DNA of 64,000 bases. Source: Odiellus spinosus. Lineage: Eukaryota > Arthropoda > Arachnida > Opiliones > Phalangiidae. Numbering within the stretch: position 1 is the stretch's first letter; the number at the start of each line of letters is the position of its first letter. Shown here piece by piece: positions 11,665-23,509 of the stretch. The position numbers and the translations under genes were made by a program. The stretch covers positions 13,107,320-13,171,319 of the forward strand of contig OY987230.1 of assembly GCA_963920705.1 (NCBI GenBank), written 5' to 3'. Under the pieces are notes generated by a model, which had not been told where the DNA came from, searched no databases, and saw only the letters and a program-made list of their open reading frames with translations.

Positions 11665-13337
11665 ACACGCTTGAATTATTTCTTTTCTAACAATAAAAGA
11701 AAACAAATTTTGTTTATTTTTTATTTCAGAAGAGTATATATTGGTTGATTTGATTGGTTAATCACCTGAAATTTGACCCAAACCTGCCAGAAAAGGGTAT
11801 TACAGGCTTCCTTTAAAGTTTTAATCAAAATGTGTTACAATCATCTTATTTTTTGGGACAATCTCTTTGTAATTGGTATAATTTTGAAGTTATCATTGAC
11901 CTCAACCAGGAATTCATATAAAAAATTAGACGGAATGATCAACATGCCTGCTTTAATTAAGTGTGTCAGAGTCCAGTGGCGATCTCGCTACTCGCTAGTT
12001 TAATTTTTCCTCTCTCGTACACAATGTCATCAAAACAAAAATTCGAGAGTCAATAAAAATTTTATCAAGTTTTTGATATACGTTACAGTAAAGGCAATAT
12101 GTTAATAATTCCGTTTATATTAATTATATAGGCCTTTGAATTCCGGTCTAACGAGAGACTTTGGACATTACTTAATATACTGGTTATGCTAATTTTCCAT
12201 GTACGTTCTCGAGTTAAAACTTTTAAACCTTTTTGAATATCATGGAATATAAAAATGGGCATTCATGTAACTAAACTGGCACTTTTCTGAACCAATGCCA
12301 ACTAAATATTATTTAAATGTATCGTCTGAATTTCTAATAAATTTTGTTATTTGAATGATTGTAAAAAAATCTGGAAATCTATTAAAATATGTTGTTTGTT
12401 GGAAGGCCTTTCTTTTTAATTTTCATCAACCATTTTAAGGTAAAGAAATGATATCGAATTAACGTAAATTGGGTTAAGAAAAGCGCATTATGATTATAAA
12501 TAACACGACCTTGTAGTTTTAATACCCGCGCAACGTCTCGCTTTTTACCAAAGTGAAAACGAATTTAATTTAATGTAATGAGATCCCTTACAATTATAGT
12601 ATTGGGAATATGTTACGAAACGCCTTGTTTAAACTAATTTAATTGGGGAGTGTAAAATTAAAGTTTGAAAAAAGTGAATTTAAAATTTGTAAATGGAGAC
12701 TTATAAACTAGTGATTTTATTACGATAAAATGTTAAGATTTATTTACGAATAATTCCCTAATCTCTAAAATTGATTAATTACTAATAAATTTCTTTATGT
12801 CTCTACATATCCGCTGTGACAAAACATTTTCGTTTACTAGACTAAATATCCATATTTAAATTAACAAAACTATATTCAAATTTTTAAAACTTGCAGTTCA
12901 AAATTCCAAATTCTAAGAACATCGTACCGGCAACTTGTGCGAGTGAAGCAAGTTTTTCTTTTTAAAAAATTTTGATTAATTAAAGAAACTGCAACTTCGC
13001 GGTCCCACAATAAATCCATTTATTTGTTTCTTAGTTTTTTAATGGATTGATAAGAGTCTTCGAAGTCCGCCGAAAGCTCTAAAAAATAACCTTCATTTAA
13101 TAAACTGTTTTGCTCAACCATGAAGTATCAGTCTCGTTAATGAAGTTAACAATTAATGAATAAAATAATATTTCAAGTTATTAAAAATGGTCAATAATGT
13201 TGGAGTAAAGTTCTACCTGCATTAAAGAAATTACTAAAATTTGGTTTAATTAAGATATCAAATTATAAATATAATTTTATTGATATATATTAAAGAGTTG
13301 CGCAGCTTACCTGGGTGTATTTCACGGGGACAGCCAT
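8667..13337 (-). CDS. Aldh: Aldehyde dehydrogenase, ALDH1/2-type, copy B
   Basis: Twelve exons on the - strand: 13311-13337, 11378-11623, 10515-10641, 10395-10456, 10097-10339, 9919-10021, 9774-9839, 9587-9705, 9184-9509, 9066-9106, 8950-8983 and 8667-8778. They join in phase to 501 residues (start MAVPVKYTQ). Exon lengths sum exactly to those of copy A wherever A has a single exon, which confirms the model. Catalytic elements are intact: PWNF-type Asn (about 156), FTGSTEVG, Glu in LEMGG (about 255), and catalytic Cys (about 289) in [11 protein letters not shown]. Compared with A, four exons are each split by an extra intron. After EYTEIKTV the frame stays open for 22 mostly Ile/Val residues before TAG. 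A consensus donor GTAAGT starts there, so either the tail is translated or an unseen short exon follows. The ATG is preceded by a splice acceptor (TTCATAG, then 8 nt), so a separate 5' UTR exon is likely. Confidence 0.92.
10975..11095. repeat. Dispersed repeat in ALDH B intron
   Basis: A segment with GCATTGAGTTTGAACTC and CAAAGAGTTAAA, also present in the matching intron of copy C (about 17775-17895) and, independently of the ALDH duplication, at 44565-44690. It is therefore a repeated element rather than only paralogous intron. No clear termini were found. Confidence 0.6.
11629..11659. repeat. Poly-A tract in ALDH B intron 1
   Basis: About 31 consecutive A on the + strand just upstream of exon 2 of copy B, which is poly-U upstream of the 3' splice site in the transcript. 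Copy C has a short (TA)n at the same place (18427-18440). Confidence 0.9.
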
Positions 13338-13619
13338 TACGAAAGCTATGAATGGAATAAAATAGATTTATAACAACAAACAACCCTTATACTACGGCGT
13401 CAGAAATAAAGTACATAAAACTTAGCTCTTCATTCGAATGAAATTATACAGGCCCCAAAAATGCCTAGATTCTAGAACTGCGTTCTCTAGGTTAACAGCT
13501 GTGAAGTTCATGGTAATCTGGTTCTTAATTTCTTAAAGAAAAAGTGAAAGACTGGAAAAATAAATTAAATTTACCTATTCGAAATCGTTACATTTAAATT
13601 ATTTGCAATTAAAATTCAT

Positions 13620-13978
13620 CCGCAAAGTTAATTGATTTGAGTAACGAATTAATTTAATTGATTTGATTAACGAATTAATTTAATTGATTTGATTCCAGGA
13701 TTATTTTGGTAACTGATTCGGTTAACAAATGAATTTAATAATAATTGATTTCATTAACGAATTAAATAATAATAATTGATTTCATTAACGAATTAAATAA
13801 TAATTGATTTGATTAACGAATTAAATAATAATAGATTTCATTAACGAATTAAATAATAATAATTGATTTCATTAACGAATTAAATAATAATTGATTTCAT
13901 TAACGAATTAAATAATAATAATTGATTTCATTAACGAATTAAATAATAATAATTGATTTCATTAACGAATTAAATTAC
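13620..13978. repeat. AT-rich minisatellite upstream of ALDH B
   Basis: Irregular tandem copies of about 25-32 bp built on GATTT(G/C)ATTAACGAATTAA with a variable AATAAT linker. The homologous place in copy C (21905-22370) carries a much more regular array of the same motif. Confidence 0.9.
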
Positions 13979-14093
13979 AGGCTTACACTTCAATTGAAAA
14001 AAATAGGCGTAGCCAACTCTGATTGAAGTTTGGTGTTTCACTTTAATTTCAATGAAAAAATTGTCCTTGTTCTTACAATTTCTTCTCTAGTTC

Positions 14094-14102
14094 ATTTATA
14101 TA
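14094..14102 (-). promoter_or_regulatory. Candidate TATA box of ALDH copy B
   Basis: TATATAAAT on the - strand in the context GAAACTGTATATAAAT. It is conserved at the equivalent place of copy C (22493-22501) and lies upstream of the 5' UTR splice acceptor near the ATG. A second TATA-like motif (CTTTATATTGGC, around 14128-14139) is also shared. Which is used is unknown. Confidence 0.35.
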
Positions 14103-14240
14103 CAGTTTCAGAATTTGTCTTATCAAATTAAGGCCAATATAAAGGTTAGTTTTTTTTTGTTTTTTTTTTTCCTTTTTGTCAAAGTCACGGTAGTTATACG
14201 TAGGAAGATTAAGGGGAGAACTATATAGTTATATATAGAA

Positions 14241-14312
14241 GAAGCTAAGAATATCCAAGCCTCCAAAATGTGGTGCCACATTTCCCACATCTTCAATTCA
14301 TTTGTGTTCAAG
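14241..14312 (+). other. Exon-like conserved block on the + strand (copy B side)
   Basis: A 70-bp block ending in a consensus donor (TTCAAG followed by GTGAGC) is conserved at 23037-23107. In the + frame (NIQASKMWxHISHIFNSF) the differences from the other copy are mostly silent; in the opposite strand's frame several change residues. I recognise no protein. It could be a leftover exon of a gene duplicated with the ALDH unit. Confidence 0.3.
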
Positions 14313-14428
14313 GTGAGCATCAACTACCCCCTTTAATACCTTTTACCAGAAGAATTGATTAATTATGTCAAAAGTTCAATAATTAAACATAAGTATGCCA
14401 ATAATGTTGTATCAGGGGTAGTTCTGAG

Positions 14429-14649
14429 CATAGAGGGTAGAAAGAAGAGGAGGCAATTTTTGAATTATTTATTTATTTCCTTACATAAGGTTCATGGCCA
14501 CTGACTGATTTTCAACCAATTAGAGCATAGAGGCTAGCCTCTATGATGTGATAGAAATAGCCCAGCGCATACCGGAAATTGAGATGCAAACTGTCAAGCG
14601 AGAAACCTCAAAGCCAGGCCTTTTACTACTCTTCTTTCTACCCTATATG
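14429..14649. mobile_element. Short MITE with about 20-bp TIRs
   Basis: Inverted ends AGGGTAGAAAGAAGAG (about 14434-14449 and complement at 14629-14644, with matching CATA outside) enclose 220 bp without an ORF. TA dinucleotides at both edges would suit a Tc1/mariner-type target duplication. It is absent next to copy C and sits between the B/C-conserved block and the A-like promoter block. Confidence 0.6.
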
Positions 14650-14657
14650 GTGTGGTG

Positions 14658-14754
14658 CCAATCAGTCGTCTGCAGAAATACGAAATGATTGGTGTAGGGA
14701 GCGGTTGCCGGCTTATTTAAAGAAGTAGAAAGGCACTCATCACACGCCGCTTGT
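14658..14754 (-). promoter_or_regulatory. Block homologous to the ALDH A promoter
   Basis: This block matches 7697-7793 closely, with GTCGTCTGCAG, ATTGGTGTAGG, GGTTGCCGGCT and CACACGCCGCTTG (read on +) all shared. On the - strand it carries a TATA-like TTTAAATAAG. It lies about 1.3 kb upstream of the copy B ATG. No corresponding block was found upstream of copy C within the window. Confidence 0.5.
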
Positions 14755-15349
14755 CATCAACGCGTCGTGGTCGTGCACTACCACCTTGTGAGCTATTGCC
14801 TATACCCCAAAACTGTGGACACACCCCCTCTGTGAAAAATAGTCGGGAAAAAATGCCAGGAAATTCAATAGCACAGAATTAAAACCATTGTCTTTCACCG
14901 TGCCTTTAATTTTATAATGTTCCTAAGTTTATTAAACTAGCAGTTTGCCATATGCCAATAAAATTATTGAATATACCAAGAACAAATTGAAACCCCAAGA
15001 ACCTTGAGAGTTAGCCCTATGGTATCAACCTTGCATACTTTATTTTAATCTGCTTATTTATTCGCCCGTCTCACTATGGTCAACTTAGATCAAGTACGGA
15101 GGAAATAATTTAAGTTGGCCGTCGTGAAGCGGGGCCTATAGCAGATGTCGATTCATGTTAAAGTAGTCGGGGACAATTTTTTAAAAGCTAAATTGAAACT
15201 ATTATATGACATTGAATTAAAGAAAATATTAGATAAAAACCAAATCCAGACAAGAGATAGAGAAATCGCTTATACTGAGTCTGATAACCATGAAATTGGG
15301 TATTAGAAATGAAAAACAAAAGATAATGAAATTAGTAGGCGGTTAGTTT
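14755..15349. other. Intergenic region between ALDH copies B and C
   Basis: No gene recognised. From about 15170 it matches about 8400 onward, marking the left edge of the duplicated unit on the C side. The tract that follows is the 3' flank of copy C. Confidence 0.7.
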
Positions 15350-15355
15350 TTTATT
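15350..15355 (-). terminator. Poly(A) signal AATAAA of ALDH copy C
   Basis: AATAAA on the - strand about 75 nt beyond the copy C stop (15428), at the same position relative to the gene as in copy B. Confidence 0.6.
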
Positions 15356-15427
15356 CTGCTGGTTGTAAAATTAGTTTCAACTTTCAAAGGATATTTAAGA
15401 ATTTTTTTCCGGCACTTGGATGGTGAT

Positions 15428-18400
15428 CTATAGGGTCAAAACAATTATAATCATCAAAACTTTAATTATGATTGCAATAATATCAATAATCATACTTACA
15501 GTTTTAATTTCCGTGTATTCTTTCAAGGCGTCCTCTCCCCTATATCATAAAAATAACAAATTAGAAACGGTACTTGTCAAAAAATGAATCCTATATGTAA
15601 ACTATATCCCATGACGAAAAACCCAGAAGCCAAGACCACGATATTATACACTTAGTCTTGGTTCCTGTAGTTGTTTCGTGGTCATTGAAACTAATTTCAA
15701 AAATCTTACAGTTCTCGTCCATGGCCACTCATTTTGAATCCCCCTAAAATAAATATAACAATTATAATATAAATGTGCCCTATTGTTTTCAAACTACATT
15801 TAAAGCATTGGGATTTTTAACTTACCAAATGGAGTTTGCGGTGCAAAGGCCAAGAAACAGTTGACCCTTTAAATATTAATATTCAATAAACCACTTCAAA
15901 CAGGCAAGAATAGAATTAGTTAAATAAAATAAACTAACCATAGGGTTCCGGCTCTAACGGCGCTGGAGTAAGTCAGGGCCTTGTTAATATCAGAAGTGAA
16001 AACACCAGCAGCTAACCCGTAGCTAGTGTTGTTGGATTTCTCAATGACTTCTTCCATGGTTTTAAACTTGATTAGTTGTTGAACTGGTCCGAAAATTTCT
16101 TCCTTGGCTATTCTCATGCTTTCTTCGACATTGGAAAAGACCGTTGGTTGAATGAAATATCCATTGGAGCCAGGCACTTTATCTCCACCACATTCGACCT
16201 TGGCTCCTTCCTTCTTGCCGGAATTGATCAAATCCAAAATCTTGGTGAACTGATCATTGTCAATCTATACAATTATATTTAAGAATTTAAGATAAAGTTT
16301 ACGGGTAGGATGTGGTCTTTTGAAAAGTTCCGAGAACTTACTTGAGGTCCTTGTTGTGTTTTTTCTTGGTATGGGTCACCGACAACTCTCTTGCTCGCCA
16401 ATTCTCTGCTTCTCTTGACGAATTCGTCGTAGATTTCTTCCTGAACATAAGTTCGGCTACCTGTCAATAGTTTGTTTCCATTAACTTATGATCAAAGACG
16501 ACATTATACAGCCGGGAAAGGCACAAACCTGCGCAGCAACATTGTCCCTGATTGAAAAAGACTGCTTCGTGAGCTATATGGGCTGCCAAGTTCACTATAT
16601 AAATGGTAAAATATTCAATAATTATAAACGAACTATTCAAAATAATCGAAAACATACAATTAGCATCGGCAAAAACCACCAAAGGACTCTTTCCGCCCAT
16701 TTCCAAGGTTACCCTCTTGGCATTAGACTTGCCAGCAGTTTCTTGAATAATCTTGCCAACCTAAAAAAAGGGCAAACACGTAATTCGATTTGAAAACATA
16801 TTGCACAGAAAACTATCTACTAATTTTCGTAGTCGTACTTCGGTAGAACCGGTAAAGGAGACGTGGTCAACCTCAAGATGGGACGTGATTGCTCCACCAG
16901 CGGTGGGCCCATATCCAGGAATGACACTGATAACACCATCAGGGAACCCAGCTTCCTTGGTCAAGGCAGCGATGTACAAAGCAGTCAAGGGTGTTTGTTC
17001 GGCTGGCTTGATGATAACAACGTTACCAGCCGCCAACGCGGGGGAAATCTTGTTGGTTACCATCATAACGGGGAAGTTCCACTACAAGCATTTGACGTTA
17101 AAAAAACTAAACATAACCTCAGTTGTAAAAGTTACCGGTAATATCATTCCGCAAAGTCCAACGGGTTCGATTTTGGTTATAGAGAAGATTTTACCATCTG
17201 AAGATTAATCGGATTAATCGATGATAAGTTGTGAAAAAGTATAATATGTCTTATAGGTACCGGCTGGAATGGTTTTTCCATGGATTTTATCAGCGTAGCC
17301 GGCGAAGTATCGCACAGTACGGGTTGCAATATCGATGTCCATTCGAGCTTGAAGCAAAGGTTTGCCGTTGTTGAGCGTTTCAAGTTTCTATTGTTATTTA
17401 AAATGTTAATTTAATATTTGTAAAAAAAAGTTAAAGTTGGCCTATCGTATTTGAGATTTTGGTAAAGTATATAGTGTTTAGGAGTTTATGAATTTATTTA
17501 TGCACTCGTGAATGTAAACCAATTGCCATCAGTGTAGAAAAGATTTTTTTCCTTCACAACCCTTTCTCCTCAAGCTTGGTCAACAGAAGGGCGTGTGCCG
17601 TCCCTTTACCATGTTGGAATAAAGTACAATCTAGTTTTTAGGGAGTGATGGTACAAAGGCTATGGATTAGGGAACCACAAAACATTATTGTGATACTAAT
17701 AGTTCATCTACTGGCTTAGAGGCAATTTATTGAAATGTAATGAGTAGATACTCTTAAATATCTGTACACCTGAGTCAACCGAGTTCAGCTTTGACAGTGC
17801 ATTGAGTTTGAACTCTTGTGAACTCCGAGTTCAGCTTTGCTAGTGCAAAGAGTTAAAATGGATACACCTAAGTTCGCAAGTGTCTAACCCCTCGTGTCTA
17901 TACCGTTCGCCTTCTAGTCACTCAGTTGCCTCTAAGCGATATAGATTATTTCTCAAGGGTCAGTTGGACACAGCAAGTTTTTTCTCTAAGAGGTTTAATA
18001 TTTTGTCTAAATCAGCTTAAGTCACTTCACTTGAACGCATACTCTTTTCAAAGCTTTGGGACATCGATTACCCATAGTAAACCAGGTTTTAAGTTGTATG
18101 GCTTCAGAGGAATCGGTTTTAAGTTTGTGAATAACCACGCGAAGGTTACGCGTGAGAATAATTTCTTACAGCCAAATAATCGGCGTCACGTTCGATTAAA
18201 TCGGCTAATTTGTAGATGAGACGTCCTCTGGCCGATGCGTCCATGGTTCTCCAAGGTGAACCTAACTTGAAAGCAGCCTTGGCAGCCGCTACGGCCTGTT
18301 CAACCTCGAATTTGTCACCTTCTTGAACGTCACATATCTTCTCGGCCGTTGAAGGATTCCAAGCTGGAAATACTTTGCCACTTTTAGAGTCGACGAATTC

Positions 18401-21400
18401 GTTGTTGATAAAGATCTATGAAAAAATATATATATATATACAAAACACGCTTGAATTATTTCTCTTCTAACAATAAAAGAAAACAAATTTTATTTAGTTT
18501 TTATTTCAGAATCAGAGTGCGTTTGCGTATAAATTTGATTTCATTTCTCAGATAAAGAGGGGAGTCAAGCTTTGTACGCTCTGAAATCTCAAGCTGATAA
18601 TTATTCTCACACATGTATAGCCTTCAATATGACATAGGAATAGATTAAAGAGAAGTTGAAGAAGAATATATATTTTGTCGTTTGTTATAAAGCAGGACCT
18701 ACGAGTAATCACAATGTCGTGAGAAAATCATCAAAAGCATCAAAAGAGTGTGCCACTGCACTGATATTGAGGTTTTCATTAGTCAAATGCTTAGGCGCGT
18801 CTTGTGATTGGCCGAATGGCAAGCTTTTCATTCACTTGCAAAATCTGAACCTTTAACATTTTTTCCCATAATTCAGAGACACTGAATGTTTTACTACTCA
18901 AATAGACCCAAGTTTTAGCTATAGAAAATTCAAATGATTTTACTATTCATAGGAAGTTTATCTTCCCTTCAATAAGTTTTTTTTTTTTTTTTTTAAATAA
19001 TAATAACTCGTGAGCGGATAGAGTTAATTGACAAGGTTTTTTTTAGATTCCCCAAACGTATTTATATATTCTTATAAGTTACTCATGCATAACACGAGAC
19101 TTAATTATCTACTCATGACGCAAATAAATCCAATTAACACTAGTTATATAACAATTATTTATAGTGGAATAAATTTAGAAAAGTAAATCAATAAAACGAG
19201 TTCTATAAAATATTTAAACAGCTGCAATTCGTTTGAATAAACCGTATAGACAAACTTAAGCTAAATCTATCATTTTACATCTACTTGTTGGGATACCAAA
19301 ATTTAATAAAGTTTGGCTACCTCCTATCTCTATAATTTTTGTTCAAGTTGCCAATTTGAGATGGAACTAATTATATAATAGTCTGTATACATTCTTCGGT
19401 TTGCATCCTTGCTTTGAGTAAAATTTCCACAAAGAACAGGTTCTTATCATTTAAATGTAACTCTAAATAAGATTGCTTTCCACTATACTGCTGAAAAAAA
19501 AACGGCATTATTTCCAACTGTTTCTAATGATAAAAATTTCATCAGTATTTCATTTGAGAATGATATACTACATGAAGTACTCAAGAAATACTTTCAATCA
19601 TGGAAGATATGATGAAATTAATTTAAATACGATAGTTTATAGATTTCTGAGAGTTTAACTCGAGAACAGATTTTTTTCTGAAAAGGGCCATTTTCTTAGA
19701 ATGTCATTAGGAAAATAAAAACTATTCTTTTAAGGGCGAAGTCTTAAAAAAAAAAAAAAACATCTAAATTTTTACTGTATTTAGATGATTCAGCTAGTCA
19801 ATGCTTTAAAACAAAATTAACTTTAAATGTAAGGATATAACTAAATTAAAATATGATTAAAGTAGGCAATATTTTAAACCTCTAATTAATGATCTATAAA
19901 GAAAGAAAAGCCTTTGGACGGATGAAGGGACAGAATACCTAAATTATATATCATCGGAGTCATTAAATGTCAAATTGAGAGGCAGATAACCATTGACGAA
20001 GGCCTTACGAGGTTGCACAGTTACTGTTTTTAACAAATAAAAACTTAACCGGACCATCTTCTTGAGTTTCTTCCTTATATAAATTACTTTAAAAATATTT
20101 CTCTACCATGGATTCTAATTATAGAGTTTTTGATGGACGTTACAGTAAAGGCAATTTGTTAATATTTTATATATGAATTCCTGTCTCAACTAACAAAAAA
20201 CTAACGAGAGACATGGGCATTCTTTAATACTGGTTATGCTAATTTTTTATGTACGAGCAAATGAACTATCATGGAATATTAAAAGGACATTTTTGTAACC
20301 AAGCTGGCACTTATTCTGTACCAATGCCAACTAATTATAATTAAATGTATCGTCTAAATTTCAAATAAATTTTGTTATTTGAATGATTGGAAAAATAAAT
20401 AGATATTGGTTGCTATTGAAATATCTAGTCTGTTGGAAGACATATGTTTTTTTTTTGTTTTTTTTTCCCAGTTTCCATTAACCATTTCAAGATAATGAAA
20501 TGATATCGAATAACTCGTGAATTGGATTATGATAAGCGCATTACGATTATAAATAACACGACCTTGTGCTTGTAGTTTTAAAACCGCCTAACGTCTCGCT
20601 TTTTACCAAAGTGGAAACGAAATTAATTTAATGCAATGAAATCCCATATTTTTTTAAACTAATTTAATTGGGGAGTGTAAAGTTAAAGTTTGAAAAAAGT
20701 GAATTTAGAATCTGTAAATGGAAACTTTTAGACTTGCAATTTTTTTACTGGTATTTGAAAAATGATAAAATGATAAGATTAATTTACGAATAATTCCCTA
20801 AGCTCTAAGATTGATTAATTATTAATAAATTTGTTTTCTCTCTACATATCCACTGTGTCTAACATTTTTCGTTTACAAAACTAAATTTCCACATTTAAAT
20901 TAACAAAATTATATTCGAATGTTTAAAACTTGAAGTTCAAACTTCCAAATTCTAAGAACATCGTAGTAAGCAATTAAGTGTTAATATGGCAGTAAGCAAT
21001 TAAATTTTACTTTTAAATACTTTAAATTAAAGAAACTGCTACGTCACGGTTGAGAAAAAAAAAACAAAAAAAAAAAACGAATATTAGATAAACGTTTCCT
21101 GACGTTTTCGGGGGTGCTAGAGAGTATTATTTACATTTCAATCCATTTATTTGTTTCCTAGTTATTTAATGATTGATAAGAGACTTCGAAGTCCACCGAA
21201 AGCTCTAAAAATTTAATAAATTGTTTTTATAAAACATGAAGTAGCAGTCTCGTTAATGAATTTAATAATATTTTAAGTTATTAACAATTAATAAATTAAA
21301 TAATATTTCTAGTTATTAACAATTAATAAATTAAATAATATTCCAAGTTATTAACAATTAACGAATTAAATAATATTTCAAGTTATTAACAATGGTCAAT

Positions 21401-21541
21401 ACTTTTTGAGTAAAGTTCTACCTGCATTATAGAAATTATTAAATTTGGTTTAATTAAGATATCAAATTATAAATATAATTTTACTGATGTATATTAAAGA
21501 GTTGCGCAGCTTACCTGGGTGTATTTCACGGGGACAGCCAT
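15428..21541 (-). CDS. Aldh: Aldehyde dehydrogenase, ALDH1/2-type, copy C
   Basis: Twelve exons with the same lengths and phases as copy B: 21515-21541, 18170-18415, 17261-17387, 17136-17197, 16839-17081, 16658-16760, 16529-16594, 16342-16460, 15939-16264, 15826-15866, 15710-15743 and 15428-15539. They join to 501 residues without a stop or frameshift. Asn of [12 protein letters not shown], Glu of LEMGG and Cys of [11 protein letters not shown] are intact. It is close to copy B and clearly more distant from A; example differences from B are AGSR for SGSR after the active-site Cys and RELASKR for RELAGKI. The hydrophobic C-terminal extension is kept with a few conservative changes. Intron 1 is about 3.1 kb against 1.7 kb in B. 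The ATG again follows a nearby splice acceptor. Probably functional, but no copy of the A/B-type promoter block was seen upstream. Confidence 0.91.
17775..17895. repeat. Dispersed repeat in ALDH C intron
   Basis: Same repeat as at 10975-11095 and 44565-44690 (GTGCATTGAGTTTGAACTC and TTCAGCTTTGCTAGTGCAA). It contains an internal partial duplication of the TTCAGCTTTG segment. Confidence 0.6.
18530..20090. other. Extra sequence in ALDH C intron 1
   Basis: About 1.4 kb of intron 1 of copy C has no match in intron 1 of copy B, whose sequence resumes near 20105 (copy B about 12070). It holds no recognisable gene, only AT-rich sequence with poly-T (18980-18994) and poly-A (19747-19760) runs. It is either an insertion in C or a deletion in B; no terminal repeats were identified. 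Confidence 0.55.
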
Positions 21542-21904
21542 TACGAAAGCTATGAATGGAATATAATAGATTTATAACAACAAACAACCCTTATCCTACG
21601 GCGTCGGGAAATAAAGTAAATAAAACTTAGTCCTTTCATTCGAATGAAATCGTATAGGCGCCGACAATGCCTAGATTCCTAGCGGCGTAATGATCAACTA
21701 TTATATTCTTGTGCAAGAAGGGTTTGGTAGAACTACTACCATCCCTATTAGTTTTAACAGTGCGTAATAGTCCGCCTCAACAATCACTGAACTGCAAACA
21801 TGCTCTAGGCTGACAACTGTAAAGTTCTATATCATAATCTGGCTCTTAATTTCTTAAAGAGAAAGTGAAAGATTGGAAAAAAAATAAATGAAATTTAACT
21901 ATTA

Positions 21905-22370
21905 TATTAATATAATAATAATTGATTTGATTAACGAATTAATATAATAATAATTGATTTGATTAACGAATTAATATAATAATAATTGATTTGATTAACG
22001 AATTAATATAATAATAATTGATTTGATTAACGAATTAATATAATAATAATTGATTTGATTAACGAATTAATATAATAATAATTGATTTGATTAACGAATT
22101 AATATAATAATAATTGATTTGATTAACGAATTAATATAACAATAATTGATTTGATTAACGAATTAATATAACAATAATTGATTTGATTAACGAATTAATA
22201 TAATAATAATTGATTTGATTAACGAATTAATATAATAATAATTGATTTGATTAACGAATTAATATAATAATAATTGATTTGATTAACGAATTAATATAAT
22301 AATAATTGATTTGATTAACGAATTAATATAATAATAATTAATTTGATTAATTAATTAAATTACTATAGGT
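21905..22370. repeat. 32-bp minisatellite upstream of ALDH C
   Basis: About 14 very regular copies of a 32-bp unit containing GATTTGATTAACGAAT and ATAATAATAATT. Almost all units are identical, so this homogeneous expansion is younger than the irregular homologous array at copy B (13620-13978). Confidence 0.96.
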
Positions 22371-22492
22371 TCACGTAATAGAAAAAAATAGGGGACCCAA
22401 GTTTTTGCGTTTCACTTTAATTTCAATGAAAAACAAATGACCTTGTTCTTAAAATTCCTTGTCTAATTCATATAATCTAATAATTTATATAC

Positions 22493-22501
22493 AGTTTCAG
22501 A
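22493..22501 (-). promoter_or_regulatory. Candidate TATA box of ALDH copy C
   Basis: TATATAAAT on the - strand within CTGAAACTGTATATAAAT, matching copy B (14094-14102). It lies just upstream of the 32-bp array, so in this copy the array would fall within the transcribed leader or first intron. Confidence 0.33.
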
Positions 22502-23036
22502 GATTTCTTTTATAAAATTGATGCCAATATAAAGGTTCGTTTTTCCCCCTTTTTGTCAAAGTCACGGTAGTAATACTTGAACGCAACAATCAACTATATA
22601 GAAAATACAGAACCCGTATTAATTTGTGACAATAAGGAAATAAATTGAATAAATATATATTTCAGCTTATTGCATCATTTAAATGAATTTCAAATAAAAT
22701 CGACCGCCAGGTATATCTTCCTGTCAATTATTTTAAACAACTTCAAATAGAGTCGTAAATAAAACGTGAAAGGCTACGGATTAATAATTTAATCCTAATT
22801 ATTGGCAGCAAAATAATTTAGTAAATATCATTGGAAAAAAGTAAATAAACCCGATCTTTCCATTTAAAACCTGAAGCAAATGAAGTGTAAACCTAAAATA
22901 TGATATTTATTAAAAAAAAATATATAAATGAAGTTTAAATAAGTGCTTTTAAATTTGGCACTTCCATGCAGAGTACCATTTTCAATCGTGCTCTTAGAGA
23001 AGGGAAAACGAGCCAATAAAATCTCGTCTTTTAAGG

Positions 23037-23107
23037 CAGCTAAGAATATACAAGCCTCCAAAATGTGGTACCACATTTCCCATATTTTCAACTCATTTGT
23101 GTTCAAG
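23037..23107 (+). other. Exon-like conserved block on the + strand (copy C side)
   Basis: Counterpart of 14241-14312: an open + strand frame (AKNIQASKMWYHISHIFNSF) followed by AAG and the donor GTGAGC. Compared with copy B, four of the five codon changes I could align are silent in this frame. No protein family recognised; no matching next exon was found. Confidence 0.3.
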
Positions 23108-23171
23108 GTGAGCATCAACTACCCACATTCATACGTTTTATCAGAAGAATTTATTAATTAAATCAAAATTT

Positions 23172-23508
23172 CAATAATTAAACGTAAGTATGCCAATAAT
23201 TAAACGTAAGTATGCCAATAATTAAACGTAAGTATGCCAATAATTAAACGTAAGTATGCCAATAATTAAACGTAAGTATGCCAATAATTAAACGTAAGTA
23301 GGCCAATAATTAAACGTAAGTAGGCCAATAATTAAACGTAAGTATGCCAATAATTAAACGTAAGTATGCCAATAATTAAACGTAAGTATGCCAATAATTA
23401 AACGTAAGTATGCCAATAATTAAACGTAAGTATGCCAATAATTAAACGTAAGTATGCCAATAATTAAACGTAAGTATGCCAATAATTAAACGTAAGTATG
23501 CCAATAAT
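23172..23508. repeat. 22-bp minisatellite next to ALDH C
   Basis: About 15 copies of AATTAAACGTAAGTATGCCA plus AT, with only a TATG/TAGG variant. The homologous place near copy B (about 14380-14403) holds a single copy, so the array arose after the duplication. Each unit carries GTAAGTA, a splice-donor-like string on the + strand. Confidence 0.96.
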
Positions 23509-23509
23509 G

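Noticed and set aside
23172..23508. CRISPR-like look of the regular 22-, 27- and 32-bp arrays
   Set aside because: Units abut without unique spacers, and the window is eukaryotic; these are minisatellites.
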